DNA from: a virus | IMG/VR virus record: IMGVR_UViG_3300042521_002296 | Location: 1 to 26,781 of that record | Reading direction: 5' to 3' (one strand) | DNA: 26,781 bases | Shown here: positions 1-8,466 of the stretch, piece by piece | How positions within the stretch are numbered: the first letter of the stretch is position 1 | Layout: every line of letters begins with the position of its first letter | Notes under the pieces: generated by a model | Seen by the model: the letters and a program-made list of their open reading frames with translations, nothing else | Databases searched by the model: none | What the model was told of the DNA's origin: nothing | Program-made: the position numbers and the translations under genes

Positions 1-713
1 TAGAAATAGTCACCAGCGGCCAGGTTAGTTGAGGCTGGCGAGATATTAGCGCCTGCGGCATCAATAGCCTGAAGGGTAACCTGGTCCAGCTTACGATTTC
101 TGCCGACGACGCGGTAGAGGTTAAGTGCGCTGGCATTGTTACGGGCCGCGCCGCTTGCCTGGTTAGCTGACAGAACATCATTGAATTCAAAGAAGCCAAC
201 ATGGCCCGGCTCAGTTGCCGCCGCGTTAAGGTTAATGGTAACGAGACCAGCAACCAGGGATACCTCAGTGAGGACCCGGCCAACAACGCCCGTACCGTCA
301 CCATAAAGGTCAGCGGCAAGGCGACGCTTGGAGGCTACCGTCTTGGACTCGATTTCCTTGGCGAGTGGCTCAGCGTACTTGGATGGCGACTTACGTGCGC
401 GGTCCCAGACACTGTACTCAATCTCGATGGTGGATGCGAGTTCCTTATAGAGAGCACTACACTCTTGCGTAGTAATCTGCTGCGAGGATGGGAACTGGCC
501 GGTAACACCAGGAGAGACGTACTGGATGGCAGACGGCCCAAGGGATGTCTGAATCAAGAAGTTAAGCTGGCGACCATCTGGGTCCGACACGCGAGCCCGT
601 TTAATCATCTCCCAGTCACGGAAGTCGGTGGAAATTTGGTTACGAACGCCCTCAGAATATGCAATCTGAAGAAATTTGCCTAATTCAAAGGCTGTTACAT
701 TTGGAATACTCAT
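1..713 (-). CDS. Major capsid protein, N-terminal 237 residues (runs off the left edge)
   Basis: The reading frame opens with ATG at 713-711 (MSIPNVTAFELGKFLQIAYS) and stays open to base 1 for 237 codons, so the C-terminal part lies outside the window. The sequence fits a tailed-phage major capsid protein: an N-terminal helix is followed by a stretch that fixes residues against test-like motifs such as FLIQTSLGPSAIQYVSPG, then a charged segment (DRARKSPSKYAEPLAKEIES) and an alpha/beta region. AGTAGG upstream of the ATG can serve as Shine-Dalgarno. The gene lies 22 bases after the scaffold gene, and the order portal, scaffold, capsid is the usual head-module order. The call rests on position and general character; no single diagnostic motif is visible. 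It is probably the most highly expressed product of the window. Confidence 0.8.
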   Translation of the reverse strand, partial: MSIPNVTAFELGKFLQIAYSEGVRNQISTDFRDWEMIKRARVSDPDGRQLNFLIQTSLGPSAIQYVSPGVTGQFPSSQQITTQECSALYKELASTIEIEYSVWDRARKSPSKYAEPLAKEIESKTVASKRRLAADLYGDGTGVVGRVLTEVSLVAGLVTINLNAAATEPGHVGFFEFNDVLSANQASGAARNNASALNLYRVVGRNRKLDQVTLQAIDAAGANISPASTNLAAGDYF

Positions 714-735
714 GATAAATACCTACTAATAAAGA

Positions 736-1854
736 TTAAAGTTTAATTTTTCCGGTCATAAAATCGGTGAGGGCGGAGACCAGATTACCGCTTCTCATAT
801 CAGATTTGAACTTCTCTGCATTGGGTGAGGTTTTGGGGCTGTATCCCCTCATTACCTTAGCTGCCGCTGCCTCTTGGGCCGCGACCTTCTTATTGGCAAT
901 TACCTTTTGAACCTTCTGCTCTGACTGCTTATTGATAATTTTCCTGAAGGCATTAGATACCTCCCGAAATTCTTTCTCAATTACAGCTGAGGTCAATTCA
1001 AAACTTTCTGGATATTGTTCAAGGCGCTTGATTGCCTGGTCCCATACGGCTTGGTCAAGTTGTGCCTCTACCACCGCATCACCCAGTTTCCCGGCGAAAC
1101 GATGCTTGTCAAAGGCAGGATGTACCACTGACTCAAGGGCCTTCATACTGGAAATTTCTTCCCTCTCTTGAGCCTTCTTAAGGTTATCCTCAACTTGGCG
1201 TGACAGCTTCTCGCGCTCCTTGCGCTCGGTGCTCAGCCTTTCTTCCAGGTCCATTCGCTCTAGTTCAGATGGGGTAGCACTCTCGCGTGTCTTCACTCGC
1301 TGAAATTCAGCCTGGAGGTGCTTATCGTAGCCTCCTGGGCCTGCAAGTAAATCAATAAGGCCACGTACCCCACCGGAGGAGAATGCACTCTCAACGGCTT
1401 CCCAGCTCTGGGCCAGGTCGGTGTACTTTGGTTTTAACTCAGAGAGTTCAGAGGTGGCCTTGTCACGCTCTACTTGATACTTCCGCATTCCTGCGGCCAT
1501 CTGGACATACTTCTTGAGCTTCTCGCGGTCTTTCCAATCGACGGTTACCTTCTTGCGTCCGCTATCATCTGTGATAATAATCTCTTCGATATCCTTAGAG
1601 GTTGCGGCCTCTACGGAGTCAGAAACATTATCCAGGGCGGATGGCAGGCTTACACCAGTCTCATCATTACCATCTGTTGCTCCCTCTAGTGCATCCTCTG
1701 CACTGGAGTCGCTGGCCGAAGTGGGCGCAGCACTTTTTGACCCACTGGACACTGTTCCATAGACAGCCTCTTCCACACTTCTGCCACCCTTAAGGGCATC
1801 AATTGCGGCTGATACTGGATTAGAAACAATGGGGTCTTTCAATACGGTCGTCAT
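736..1854 (-). CDS. Head scaffolding protein
   Basis: This 372-residue protein sits between portal and major capsid genes, the place of scaffolding proteins, which line the inside of the procapsid and leave before or during packaging. The N-terminal 90 residues are rich in Ser, Ala, Asp and Glu and look disordered. A charged, helix-rich region with heptad-like spacing covers about residues 100-235 (for example LEERLSTERKEREKLSRQVE). The C-terminus is basic (KFKSDMRSGN...MTGKIKL), as in scaffolds that dock to coat protein. An in-frame TTG lies 17 codons upstream, but ATG at 1854 is preferred because GAGG lies about 8 bases before it. No catalytic protease motif is visible in it. Identification is by context and composition, so the exact family is not known. 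Confidence 0.72.
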   Translation of the reverse strand: MTTVLKDPIVSNPVSAAIDALKGGRSVEEAVYGTVSSGSKSAAPTSASDSSAEDALEGATDGNDETGVSLPSALDNVSDSVEAATSKDIEEIIITDDSGRKKVTVDWKDREKLKKYVQMAAGMRKYQVERDKATSELSELKPKYTDLAQSWEAVESAFSSGGVRGLIDLLAGPGGYDKHLQAEFQRVKTRESATPSELERMDLEERLSTERKEREKLSRQVEDNLKKAQEREEISSMKALESVVHPAFDKHRFAGKLGDAVVEAQLDQAVWDQAIKRLEQYPESFELTSAVIEKEFREVSNAFRKIINKQSEQKVQKVIANKKVAAQEAAAAKVMRGYSPKTSPNAEKFKSDMRSGNLVSALTDFMTGKIKL

Positions 1855-1935
1855 ACTTGTCCTCGTTTGCCGTCCAAGAAAGGATAGGCGGTGGGATACC
1901 GTCAAACCACAGCGGTCAGATAGGTATTGTCATAT

Positions 1936-1964
1936 AATGTATCTTAACATCATGGGAAAGTCAA
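1936..1964 (-). promoter_or_regulatory. Candidate sigma-70 promoter before the scaffold gene
   Basis: On the minus strand TTGACT (1964-1959) is followed after exactly 17 bases by TACATT (1941-1936). That gives five of six matches at -35 and four of six at -10. The -35 overlaps the portal stop codon. It would start a transcript near 1929 that carries scaffold and capsid with a leader of about 75 bases, giving extra transcript for the two proteins needed in most copies. It is a sequence match only. Confidence 0.42.
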
Positions 1965-3970
1965 GCCTGTTGCTTGGGGCCCATCTGCATTACGTCCAGG
2001 GGGGCTCCCGCTCCGGGGACGGCTGGGAGTGGACCGGCTGGGCCTCCTCCTGGCATTCCTCCTGGTACACCGGCTACGGCTGCGGCACCCGCGGCGGCCA
2101 GCTGCTCTCTTTCCTTGATATGCCTGTCTATAAGGGCATGCTGCTCAGGGAGTAGGTACTTATATTCAGTAGTCATTACATACTCATAGCAGTATTCCAG
2201 CATGTTCTTGTGGTCCTGGAGGTCCCGTGGTGGGATATAGATATCCTTGGCCAGCATCTCCTCAAAGAACTCCCTTTGACGGTCAGCGGCCAGCTGTGTC
2301 TTGTCGTATAAACCCTCAAGTTCATTGAGCTTTACCATTTGTAGGATAGTCCTTGTACTAATGCCAGCCTTCTCGAAGAGGGGCATCATATTAAGGACCT
2401 CGGTACGCCGGGTAGTTGGGTCAAGAGACAAGGATGCTCCGTACTCTACGGTAAGGTCGAATCCCCCATCAATATCCGCGCCCTTGATATCAATGGCCTC
2501 AAATGCCTTCTCTTTTCCGAGAACATGTATCACCCTACTCTCCTCCCAATACTTACGAATTAGGTTAAGGTAGAATCTGTATACACTCTCGGTCATCATT
2601 ACGTACTTATTAAAGAGGCGGTGCCTAATTAGGTTGGCCTGATTAGTGGCGTACTGCATTAGGAACCCGGACTGCTCCCTGGACTGCTGCCCGAACATGG
2701 CCTCGTTAACGCCAGCCATATCATCAATCCCCTGTTTAGCCTGTTGAATAAGCTGAGGAAATGCGGCTGGCAGTGGCATTGGTTCCATGAAATGTGGGGG
2801 CTGATTGCCGGTAATCTTAATAATATCCCAGGGACTATTGGTGATAGCGCCGTCGGCAATCTCTGCGCCCTCGGGAAGTATCATTCTGGCGACCCCGTGA
2901 GAGTGGAGGTTATCCAGCATCACGTTAAACATCTTGTTATAGGTCTCTTGCAGGGAGGTCTCGTAGGATACTACGGCCTTTCCCCAGACAGCGCCTGGCA
3001 TGTCGATATCAGTAAAGATGTGGTAGGGGAGGACGGCCTTGGATGGCATCGGCTTATCGGACATCTCTCCCATACCCTCAACGCCCCGATTCTTAGGGGA
3101 ACTAAAGCGCATTGGGTTAGGGGCGACATCAGTGAGCAGCTCGGCATTCCTGGTCATGAAGCAGAAGCGGCCAATCATACCATTATATGGCAGGCCCTTC
3201 TCCCAGTATTGATAAATCTCTACCACATCGTAGCGTTTATCGTTAAAGTTTCTATTAGTGCCGTACTCAGTCCTACGAGTTTCCTCCGTAATCCTGTACT
3301 TATCCAGCGTGTCCTTATGCTCAGGGAACCTGTAAAGGGCCTCATCATAGGGCATAAAGATGCGCTCGAACATGTACTTTATTTCTTCTATACGGGTAGC
3401 GTCCGGGTCAATATAGATATCCCAGGGAGATGGTACCGTAAAATCAATATCACCCTCCATGGTCAGTTCTCCGGAGGCCTCATCAAAGTCTACGATGTCT
3501 CCCTTGTCCGGGTCCCATACCGTCCTTACTATACCCGTACCATAGATAAGGGTATTAAGGGATGCCTGGTCAAATAGTTCCTGCATCTGATACTTACGGA
3601 TAGCGAATCGTATCAGCCGGTCAGCGGCGTCCGCCTTTCTGCGGTCAGATGGGTCATTGCTCGTAGGACGGGTGACTACCGTTGGTGGATTGGCGGATAG
3701 TTGGGAGTGAATTAGTCTAGTATTCTTAAAGGCGTAATTGACACCGACATTAGGATTACTGCTATCCACATCAGAGATACCTACCTGCATCTCGGACTCA
3801 AAGGATACGGATACGCCCGGACCTGATGGCTTTCCCCTGGTATTGAACAGGGTGGTCTCATTCTCCTGCCACTGACTCTCAAAGGTCTTACGGGAATCTA
3901 TACAAAAGGACAATCTTTTATAAAGTTCTTGACTGGCCTGTTCAGGCGTCCAGATAATTATCCTAGCCAT
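1961..3970 (-). CDS. Portal protein
   Basis: A 669-residue protein with the features of a phage portal: an early segment with NVGVNYAFKNTRLIHSQL, a run of conserved aromatic and acidic motifs (WDPDKG, PSPWDIYIDPDATRIEEIKYM, PYDEALYRFP) and a long helical region around residues 330-480 (SYETSLQETYNKMFNVMLDN, NQANLIRHRLFNKY). Twelve copies would form the DNA channel at one capsid vertex and dock the terminase during packaging. The last 45 residues are low-complexity Gly, Pro and Ala, which probably form a flexible tail. The start ATG at 3970 overlaps the upstream stop codon by one base (TAATG). It follows the terminase region and precedes scaffold, as in a standard head module. Base composition matches the neighbours. 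Confidence 0.9.
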   Translation of the reverse strand: MARIIIWTPEQASQELYKRLSFCIDSRKTFESQWQENETTLFNTRGKPSGPGVSVSFESEMQVGISDVDSSNPNVGVNYAFKNTRLIHSQLSANPPTVVTRPTSNDPSDRRKADAADRLIRFAIRKYQMQELFDQASLNTLIYGTGIVRTVWDPDKGDIVDFDEASGELTMEGDIDFTVPSPWDIYIDPDATRIEEIKYMFERIFMPYDEALYRFPEHKDTLDKYRITEETRRTEYGTNRNFNDKRYDVVEIYQYWEKGLPYNGMIGRFCFMTRNAELLTDVAPNPMRFSSPKNRGVEGMGEMSDKPMPSKAVLPYHIFTDIDMPGAVWGKAVVSYETSLQETYNKMFNVMLDNLHSHGVARMILPEGAEIADGAITNSPWDIIKITGNQPPHFMEPMPLPAAFPQLIQQAKQGIDDMAGVNEAMFGQQSREQSGFLMQYATNQANLIRHRLFNKYVMMTESVYRFYLNLIRKYWEESRVIHVLGKEKAFEAIDIKGADIDGGFDLTVEYGASLSLDPTTRRTEVLNMMPLFEKAGISTRTILQMVKLNELEGLYDKTQLAADRQREFFEEMLAKDIYIPPRDLQDHKNMLEYCYEYVMTTEYKYLLPEQHALIDRHIKEREQLAAAGAAAVAGVPGGMPGGGPAGPLPAVPGAGAPLDVMQMGPKQQA

Positions 3971-4254
3971 TAGTAGTCCTGCTCTTGTTCTTGTTCTTTG
4001 AAATTAATACCGTAATCACCGAATACTGCCGATAGTTTTTCCATCATTGCCGAGTGTTTCTCGGTATATGGATGCTGACAGGAGATATGGTGATAAACCT
4101 TTTGCAGAAACTCTACTGCCTGTTCTTTATTAACATCAGCCGCCATACACTCCAGTGCATATTCGATTTTATCATCTAATGACGGGGCTTTGCAATGAGT
4201 TTCTTCTACTGTTGGCGGGGCCTTTTGGCTGAGAATAGATATTTTTATTTTCAT
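3970..4254 (-). CDS. Small acidic-tailed protein of unknown function
   Basis: A 94-residue protein that I do not recognise. It begins with a short beta-like stretch (MKIKISILSQ), then a mostly helical part with Cys36, and ends in an acidic repeat of Glu and Gln (EQEQEQDY). AAGGAGG seven bases before the ATG is a near-ideal ribosome binding site and supports the start. The ATG overlaps the stop of the preceding 50-residue membrane peptide (ATGA), and its own stop overlaps the portal start, so it is translationally coupled on both sides. Location between terminase and portal suggests an accessory head or packaging role, but that is inference from position only. Confidence 0.7.
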   Translation of the reverse strand: MKIKISILSQKAPPTVEETHCKAPSLDDKIEYALECMAADVNKEQAVEFLQKVYHHISCQHPYTEKHSAMMEKLSAVFGDYGINFKEQEQEQDY

Positions 4255-4403
4255 AGAGTCCTCCTTCCTCGTGTAGCAATAACTAAAAGCTGGGCTAGTT
4301 TCTTTTTCTCTATCTGTATTTTTTTCTTCTCGGCCCTGACCGCCAGTAGGAGGAGGGCAGTTACGGGAAGTGCCAGGTGTATGGCTACTAGAAATTCTAC
4401 CAT
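4251..4403 (-). CDS. 50-residue single-span membrane peptide
   Basis: A short frame, MVEFLVAIHLALPVTALLLL onward, with one hydrophobic segment over residues 2-22 and then a strongly basic tail (RAEKKKIQIEKKK...RGRRTL). Its ATG overlaps the last codons of the terminase gene and its stop overlaps the ATG of the next gene, so it fills the gap exactly. AAGGGGAAG is found about 8 bases upstream of the start. The charge pattern predicts the basic tail in the cytoplasm. A holin- or spanin-related role is conceivable for a small membrane protein in a late operon, but no holin family feature beyond a single span is visible, so the function is left open. Confidence 0.62.
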   Translation of the reverse strand: MVEFLVAIHLALPVTALLLLAVRAEKKKIQIEKKKLAQLLVIATRGRRTL

Positions 4404-5842
4404 CTGGTTCTTCCCCTTGTGATTTTCCAGTATTTTCTATTATTAGAGGATAACTGCATTGCTAGTTTATTGTCTTTTTTGCGCTGCTCATTAGCCGTTC
4501 TTAGCTCTGCCTGCCAGGAGAGACCCGCGGTAATTCCCTCGTACTTCGGCATACAATCCACGAAATACTGTGCGCTATCAAGGAGATGGAAGGAGCTGCT
4601 ATTAACAATCTTATTAGCGCCCGTCTCTGACCAGCGGCATGTCTCGAACTCGTCCACCAGGTCAGTACACCAGCTGGATATCCGGATACGGGGGCCAATT
4701 GCGGATTGCAGTCCCTTGATAAGCTCGGCCTTTCGGTCATTCTTACGGTAGGGTGTCATATAGGTGAGCCCCATTGAGGCGGCGGTAGCCGCGTACCAGG
4801 GGTTAGCTGAGTCGCAGATACGCCTGACTATATTAAGCCCGGCGGTTCTCTTCTGAACCTCCTTAACCAGGTCGGATGGTACGAAAATGCCCGTGATATA
4901 GTCTGCCCTGACGCAGTACCATATCCCGTCAGCGGGGTCTTCGGCCCAGATAGTGAATCCGAACTTACTCTTGGTGGCGGGGTCGCTTGATTCCACATGA
5001 CGCCAGCCAGGTGAGTAACCTGGGGGGTCAGTTACCATGCTCTCTCTATTAAAGAAGTAGACCATGTCGTCACCAGTCAGCCAGTCGCCTGAAAGGACTG
5101 TGTTTTTGTAGGCATCTGAGTAGGTGGCAAGGGAGGAAAGAATCTTGAGCTTATCCTCATCGGTATAGATGGGATTATCGAACATCCTGAACTGATACTT
5201 CTTGGCGTTATGGCCGTCCGAGAGGTCGATAAGTCTTTGAATATCTCTATTTATTTGCTTGGGGGTAAAGGTGGATAAGAAGTACCCCTTATGGGCCTGG
5301 ACCCTGCGATGGAGCTCCTCTAGTAGCTTGACACTGCCTGGCATCTCATCTAACCAGACGTAATGAGCCACGAAACCCTGGAGTTTTTCCTGGGCCTCTT
5401 TCTCATTATGGTGGGAGCCGTAGATTATTGTACTCCCAGTTGGCTTATATGTGAGTTTTTGGACAACACCGCCCTGGCGCTGAACATGGTAGGAGTCCGG
5501 CTCTAGGAAAGAGATAATCTTACGGTGTAAGACCTCCTCTACCTGCTTAGTTACCCTACCGACTACCAGAATTTGGAGTGGGGCATCTCCCCAGTCCTTA
5601 GGACGTTTCCATTTTGGGTGAGTTTCAGTGAGAACCCAGGCTACCTCACGGGCAGCTAACTGGGATTTGCCAGACTGATTACCGGCGGTTACATATCTGT
5701 GAGAAATAATTCCGATGTCATCGAGAACGGCCTGTTGGGCGTCATTGGGCCTACTCCCCTTGCGAGCAGCATCAAAACACTCCTGCATTTCTAGCCGTTG
5801 CAGTCGTTTAACTGCGGCGGCCAGCTGCCGTGGGTCCTGCAT
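4397..5842 (-). CDS. terL: Terminase large subunit (packaging ATPase and nuclease)
   Basis: A 481-residue motor protein that pumps DNA through the portal and cuts concatemers. The ATPase domain shows Walker A at about residues 51-60 (VTAGNQSGKS, Lys59) and Walker B with the catalytic acid at about 160-166 (HYVWLDE). The C-terminal nuclease domain begins with the acidic motif SSDPATKSKFGFTIW and carries further acidic positions in ICDSANPW and AQYFVDC, as in RNase H-fold terminase nucleases. ATG at 5842 is preferred over a GTG 15 codons upstream because AGGAAG lies about 8 bases before it and the upstream gene ends at 5844. The stop overlaps the next small gene. It is at normal length for the family and shows no broken motif. 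Confidence 0.93.
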   Translation of the reverse strand: MQDPRQLAAAVKRLQRLEMQECFDAARKGSRPNDAQQAVLDDIGIISHRYVTAGNQSGKSQLAAREVAWVLTETHPKWKRPKDWGDAPLQILVVGRVTKQVEEVLHRKIISFLEPDSYHVQRQGGVVQKLTYKPTGSTIIYGSHHNEKEAQEKLQGFVAHYVWLDEMPGSVKLLEELHRRVQAHKGYFLSTFTPKQINRDIQRLIDLSDGHNAKKYQFRMFDNPIYTDEDKLKILSSLATYSDAYKNTVLSGDWLTGDDMVYFFNRESMVTDPPGYSPGWRHVESSDPATKSKFGFTIWAEDPADGIWYCVRADYITGIFVPSDLVKEVQKRTAGLNIVRRICDSANPWYAATAASMGLTYMTPYRKNDRKAELIKGLQSAIGPRIRISSWCTDLVDEFETCRWSETGANKIVNSSSFHLLDSAQYFVDCMPKYEGITAGLSWQAELRTANEQRKKDNKLAMQLSSNNRKYWKITRGRTRW

Positions 5843-5843
5843 C

Positions 5844-6224
5844 TTAGTCTTCCTGAATGACCCAGGCCGCGTCGATAGTGACGGCACTACCCGCGCCTGT
5901 GGTCACCACTAATTCTCCGATAGAGAGCAGTGGGAGGTAGGTTTGGTCAGCCGCTATGCTTACATTCAATTTAATATAGACTATTCCGTTAGCGGTAATG
6001 GCCACGGTCTTGCTATCCACGGCCACCTGTGGGCCTATCCTGGTCCTGAGCTTGGCGGTGATACCCGCTCCTGCTGTCACCGCACTGGCGCTGATGGCGA
6101 GGACCATACTGGTACTGCCCCCGGCTGTGATGGTGAATGTGCTACTGATAGGGGTATTGGTGGCGGATGCTCCCACTACGGGGGCATTGGGGAGGGAGAT
6201 TAGGCGGGGAATCCATGCGTTCAT
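5844..6224 (-). CDS. Small beta-rich structural protein
   Basis: A 126-residue protein rich in Ala, Val, Ile, Thr and Gly with alternating beta-strand patterns (FTITAGGSTSMVLAISASAV, KTVAITANGIVYIKLNVSI) and almost no charged surface repeats. Such composition is typical of small virion proteins such as head decoration or tail-associated jelly-roll proteins, but I cannot name a family. It is the first gene after the minus-strand terminator and extended -10 promoter at 6259-6331, so it leads the head operon. Its stop lies one base before the terminase ATG, so terminase translation is probably coupled to it. The ribosome binding site is weak (AGGA about 11 bases upstream). Confidence 0.68.
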   Translation of the reverse strand: MNAWIPRLISLPNAPVVGASATNTPISSTFTITAGGSTSMVLAISASAVTAGAGITAKLRTRIGPQVAVDSKTVAITANGIVYIKLNVSIAADQTYLPLLSIGELVVTTGAGSAVTIDAAWVIQED

Positions 6225-6258
6225 TGGGATGAAATCCTAGAAGGTTAGTGGCAGGGGT

Positions 6259-6267
6259 ATTATAACA
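6259..6267 (-). promoter_or_regulatory. Extended -10 promoter for the head operon
   Basis: On the minus strand the sequence reads TGTTATAAT (6267-6259): a perfect TATAAT with an upstream TG in extended -10 spacing. No good -35 is found, which is normal for this class. It lies just after the terminator at 6298-6331 and about 28 bases before the first head gene, so the pair separates tail and head transcription. Confidence 0.6.
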
Positions 6268-6297
6268 GGGATATTACGGAAATGGAAGGGAGTTTGT

Positions 6298-6331
6298 AAA
6301 AAGAGGGGGGCAGCCTTTCGACCACCCCCCC
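6298..6331 (-). terminator. Intrinsic terminator after the propeller/Ig gene
   Basis: On the minus strand six G are paired with six C and the stem extends through wobble pairs to 11 pairs closed by a GAAA tetraloop, followed directly by a T-rich tract (TCTTTTTA). It starts 7 bases after the stop codon at 6338. The plus strand lacks a T tract, so it acts only on minus-strand transcripts. Confidence 0.85.
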
Positions 6332-6337
6332 AATAGA

Positions 6338-8392
6338 TTAGGTTACATCAATATCCATACCAGAAACTGTAGGGAAATCAGCGCGTTGTATAACAACTCC
6401 CTGTCCGCCTATCTTGATGATAATCATCTTTGACAGAAGGTAAGAGGCTGGTCCTGTAATCCTGGCTAGGAATCTGCCGGGCGCAGCCACTCCTACTGCG
6501 AACTTGAAGCTGACTACTACCTTCTTCTTTCCTGGAGAGGTATATACTGCCAACACCCGTTTCCATTGAACGAGTGGGACGGCGGATACTGATACCAGGG
6601 CAGGCGTGCTGAGGGCCATATCCAGAAGCTGATTGCGTGCCACAGATGTCTGAGACACTACCGCTGGTACAACCTTGAAGTAGGAGAACAGCTGTCCTGG
6701 ACCTACTAAGAAGTTTCCTGCCACGTCCTGTGCCGTCGTAACAGTTACCTGCACCAGTCCAGGGGCCGTAGGAGTAATCACTGCGGAGTAACTACTGCCT
6801 GAGCCACTGAAAGAGGATACCGAGCAATTGGTCAGAGACAGGGTACTCGCTGAGAATCCGGTTACAGACTCAGAGAAAGTAAAGGACATGTTAACTGAGG
6901 CGGCCCCAGAATTAGCGGAGTAGGCTACATCCGGAGAGGTAACCGACACCGTAGGAGATACCGTATCGTAGGTAAAGCTGTAGGTATTACTTACAAGATT
7001 ACCATTGCCTGCGGAATCGTCCGCCGAATCCGCTGGAAGGGTGACTGATACAGCGCCCTGTCCAGAGGGTACAACGGTAAAGGAATAGCTACTGCCTGAG
7101 CCACTGATACTTGCAACCGTACAATTACTAAGAGACAGGGCACCCACCACCAGGCCAGTCACATTCTCTGAGAAGGTAACTGACATGAGAACCTCTGAGC
7201 TATTCGTACTGCCAGCGTTAGCTACAGTAGAGGAGGTCAGTGTTGCGGTTGGAGAAATGCTGTCACTAGAAATCAGGGCCGTCTCTTCAGCTGTTGCCGT
7301 AGAAATTGCCCAACTGAATCCGGCGGCACTGCCCTTGTAAGAAGTAGAGCCACTGGAGGTCAGGAACAAATTACTGCCGACCACAAAGGCCCTACCCTGT
7401 GTACCAGTCGTACCGAATCCTGTACTTGTCAGGAATGCGGCATCTTTAGTAAAAGTGGTAAGGTTGGTGCTTTTCAGTACGCCCGTAGATGTTGCAGCCG
7501 TTGCTGTATTATACTGAGTACCCACGTATAGAGAACTGTTATATTCAGCTATATTAATTACACCGCCAGTTACTGATACTGACGAGGTGAATCCTGTATC
7601 CCTAGTTCCTTGGGCATTTAGTTTTACAATCTGACCGGAGGTACTTACTCCTTTATAGTTTGCAAAAAGTCCTGTTGCGTAAAGACTACCATTTGACCCC
7701 ACAACCACGCCCAAGACTGTATTATCAAATCCCGTTCCTCCTACCCAGTCAGCGGCAATTACTGCGTTAGATTTATTAATCTTAGTTATTCTGGGCTGAG
7801 ATACGTTATTATGAAATGAAAAGTTTCCTCCCAGATATAAATAATTAACATCCTGAGCCATTGCTCCTATAGAGATACCACCGGTAGAATTTCCGCCAAG
7901 GTTGGGTGATGGCACAAACGTAGCATCAATACTGCCTGCACCGGAATTTCCAGTGACATCAATCTTGACTACCCTTGGTCTATTGACAGTGCCTTGGACA
8001 CTTGTTGCTGTGGCCAGGTTGGTCGAGTCACTTACTCCGACGTAAACATAATTTCCGTCTGAGATAAGGGCTAAAACCGTACTACTTACAGTTACAAAGG
8101 ACTGTACTGTATTGTTATTTACCAAGAATTTCCTGAGAAAGTTACTACCACTTTGATTGGTTCCGCCCATGATAACAAATGTTTTATCCGGAGAAAGAAC
8201 GAGTGCCCTGACTGCGTTTCCAGCCACAGGTTTCCAGCTGGTATCAGCCGCCCCTGTGACTAGATTAAATTTAGCCAGACCGGTGTATCCTGAAACTCCG
8301 TTGACTGTTGTGAATGTTCCGCCAGCATATACCGTATCGCCGTCCTGGGCAAAGGCATAGACTGTTCCGTTAAATAATGGCATTGTCGCCAT
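6338..8392 (-). CDS. Virion or adhesion protein: beta-propeller plus two Ig-like domains
   Basis: A 684-residue protein in three parts. Residues 1-370 contain repeated blades of the delta-60/beta-propeller type (DTVYAGGTFTTVNGVSG, NYLYLGGNFSFHN, GSLYATGLFANYKGVST). Residues about 380-477 and 478-573 are two similar bacterial Ig-like domains; each has SPT near the start, FSE-V-TGF/L, LSL-NC-VSS/ASISGSGSSYS and an SADDSAGN or AQDVAGN loop. Residues 575-684 form a basic C-terminal domain of unknown fold. The architecture resembles surface-binding proteins, so a receptor or glycan-binding tail appendage is the likely role. ATG at 8392 has AAAGGA six bases upstream. It is flanked on both sides by terminators, and the upstream one lies only 15 bases before its start. 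No enzyme motif is visible. Confidence 0.72.
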   Translation of the reverse strand: MATMPLFNGTVYAFAQDGDTVYAGGTFTTVNGVSGYTGLAKFNLVTGAADTSWKPVAGNAVRALVLSPDKTFVIMGGTNQSGSNFLRKFLVNNNTVQSFVTVSSTVLALISDGNYVYVGVSDSTNLATATSVQGTVNRPRVVKIDVTGNSGAGSIDATFVPSPNLGGNSTGGISIGAMAQDVNYLYLGGNFSFHNNVSQPRITKINKSNAVIAADWVGGTGFDNTVLGVVVGSNGSLYATGLFANYKGVSTSGQIVKLNAQGTRDTGFTSSVSVTGGVINIAEYNSSLYVGTQYNTATAATSTGVLKSTNLTTFTKDAAFLTSTGFGTTGTQGRAFVVGSNLFLTSSGSTSYKGSAAGFSWAISTATAEETALISSDSISPTATLTSSTVANAGSTNSSEVLMSVTFSENVTGLVVGALSLSNCTVASISGSGSSYSFTVVPSGQGAVSVTLPADSADDSAGNGNLVSNTYSFTYDTVSPTVSVTSPDVAYSANSGAASVNMSFTFSESVTGFSASTLSLTNCSVSSFSGSGSSYSAVITPTAPGLVQVTVTTAQDVAGNFLVGPGQLFSYFKVVPAVVSQTSVARNQLLDMALSTPALVSVSAVPLVQWKRVLAVYTSPGKKKVVVSFKFAVGVAAPGRFLARITGPASYLLSKMIIIKIGGQGVVIQRADFPTVSGMDIDVT

Positions 8393-8406
8393 AAAATTCC
8401 TTTCGT

Positions 8407-8440
8407 AAAAAAGGGGGCCGACCTTTCGGCTGGCCCCCCC
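8407..8440 (-). terminator. Intrinsic terminator or attenuator between fibre and propeller genes
   Basis: On the minus strand a G-rich arm pairs with GGCCCCC around a GAAA loop (one mismatch), followed by six T. It begins 27 bases after the fibre stop codon. The T tract ends 14 bases before the ATG of the next gene, so there is no space for a promoter between them. Read-through must supply the next gene unless a promoter lies inside the fibre gene. It shares loop and arm design with the terminator at 6298-6331. Confidence 0.85.
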
Positions 8441-8466
8441 GAGGTTTCCTGGGTATTACCCTAGAA

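Noticed and set aside
201-683. Plus-strand open frame of 160 codons
   Set aside because: It lies opposite the major capsid frame, which has better composition, start and context and is open to the edge.
3045-3075. Minus-strand CCGATAAG inside the portal gene
   Set aside because: No -35 at the required spacing and it lies within coding sequence.
2744-3577. Plus-strand open frame of 277 codons
   Set aside because: Complete shadow of the portal gene; no ribosome binding site, no protein-like pattern.
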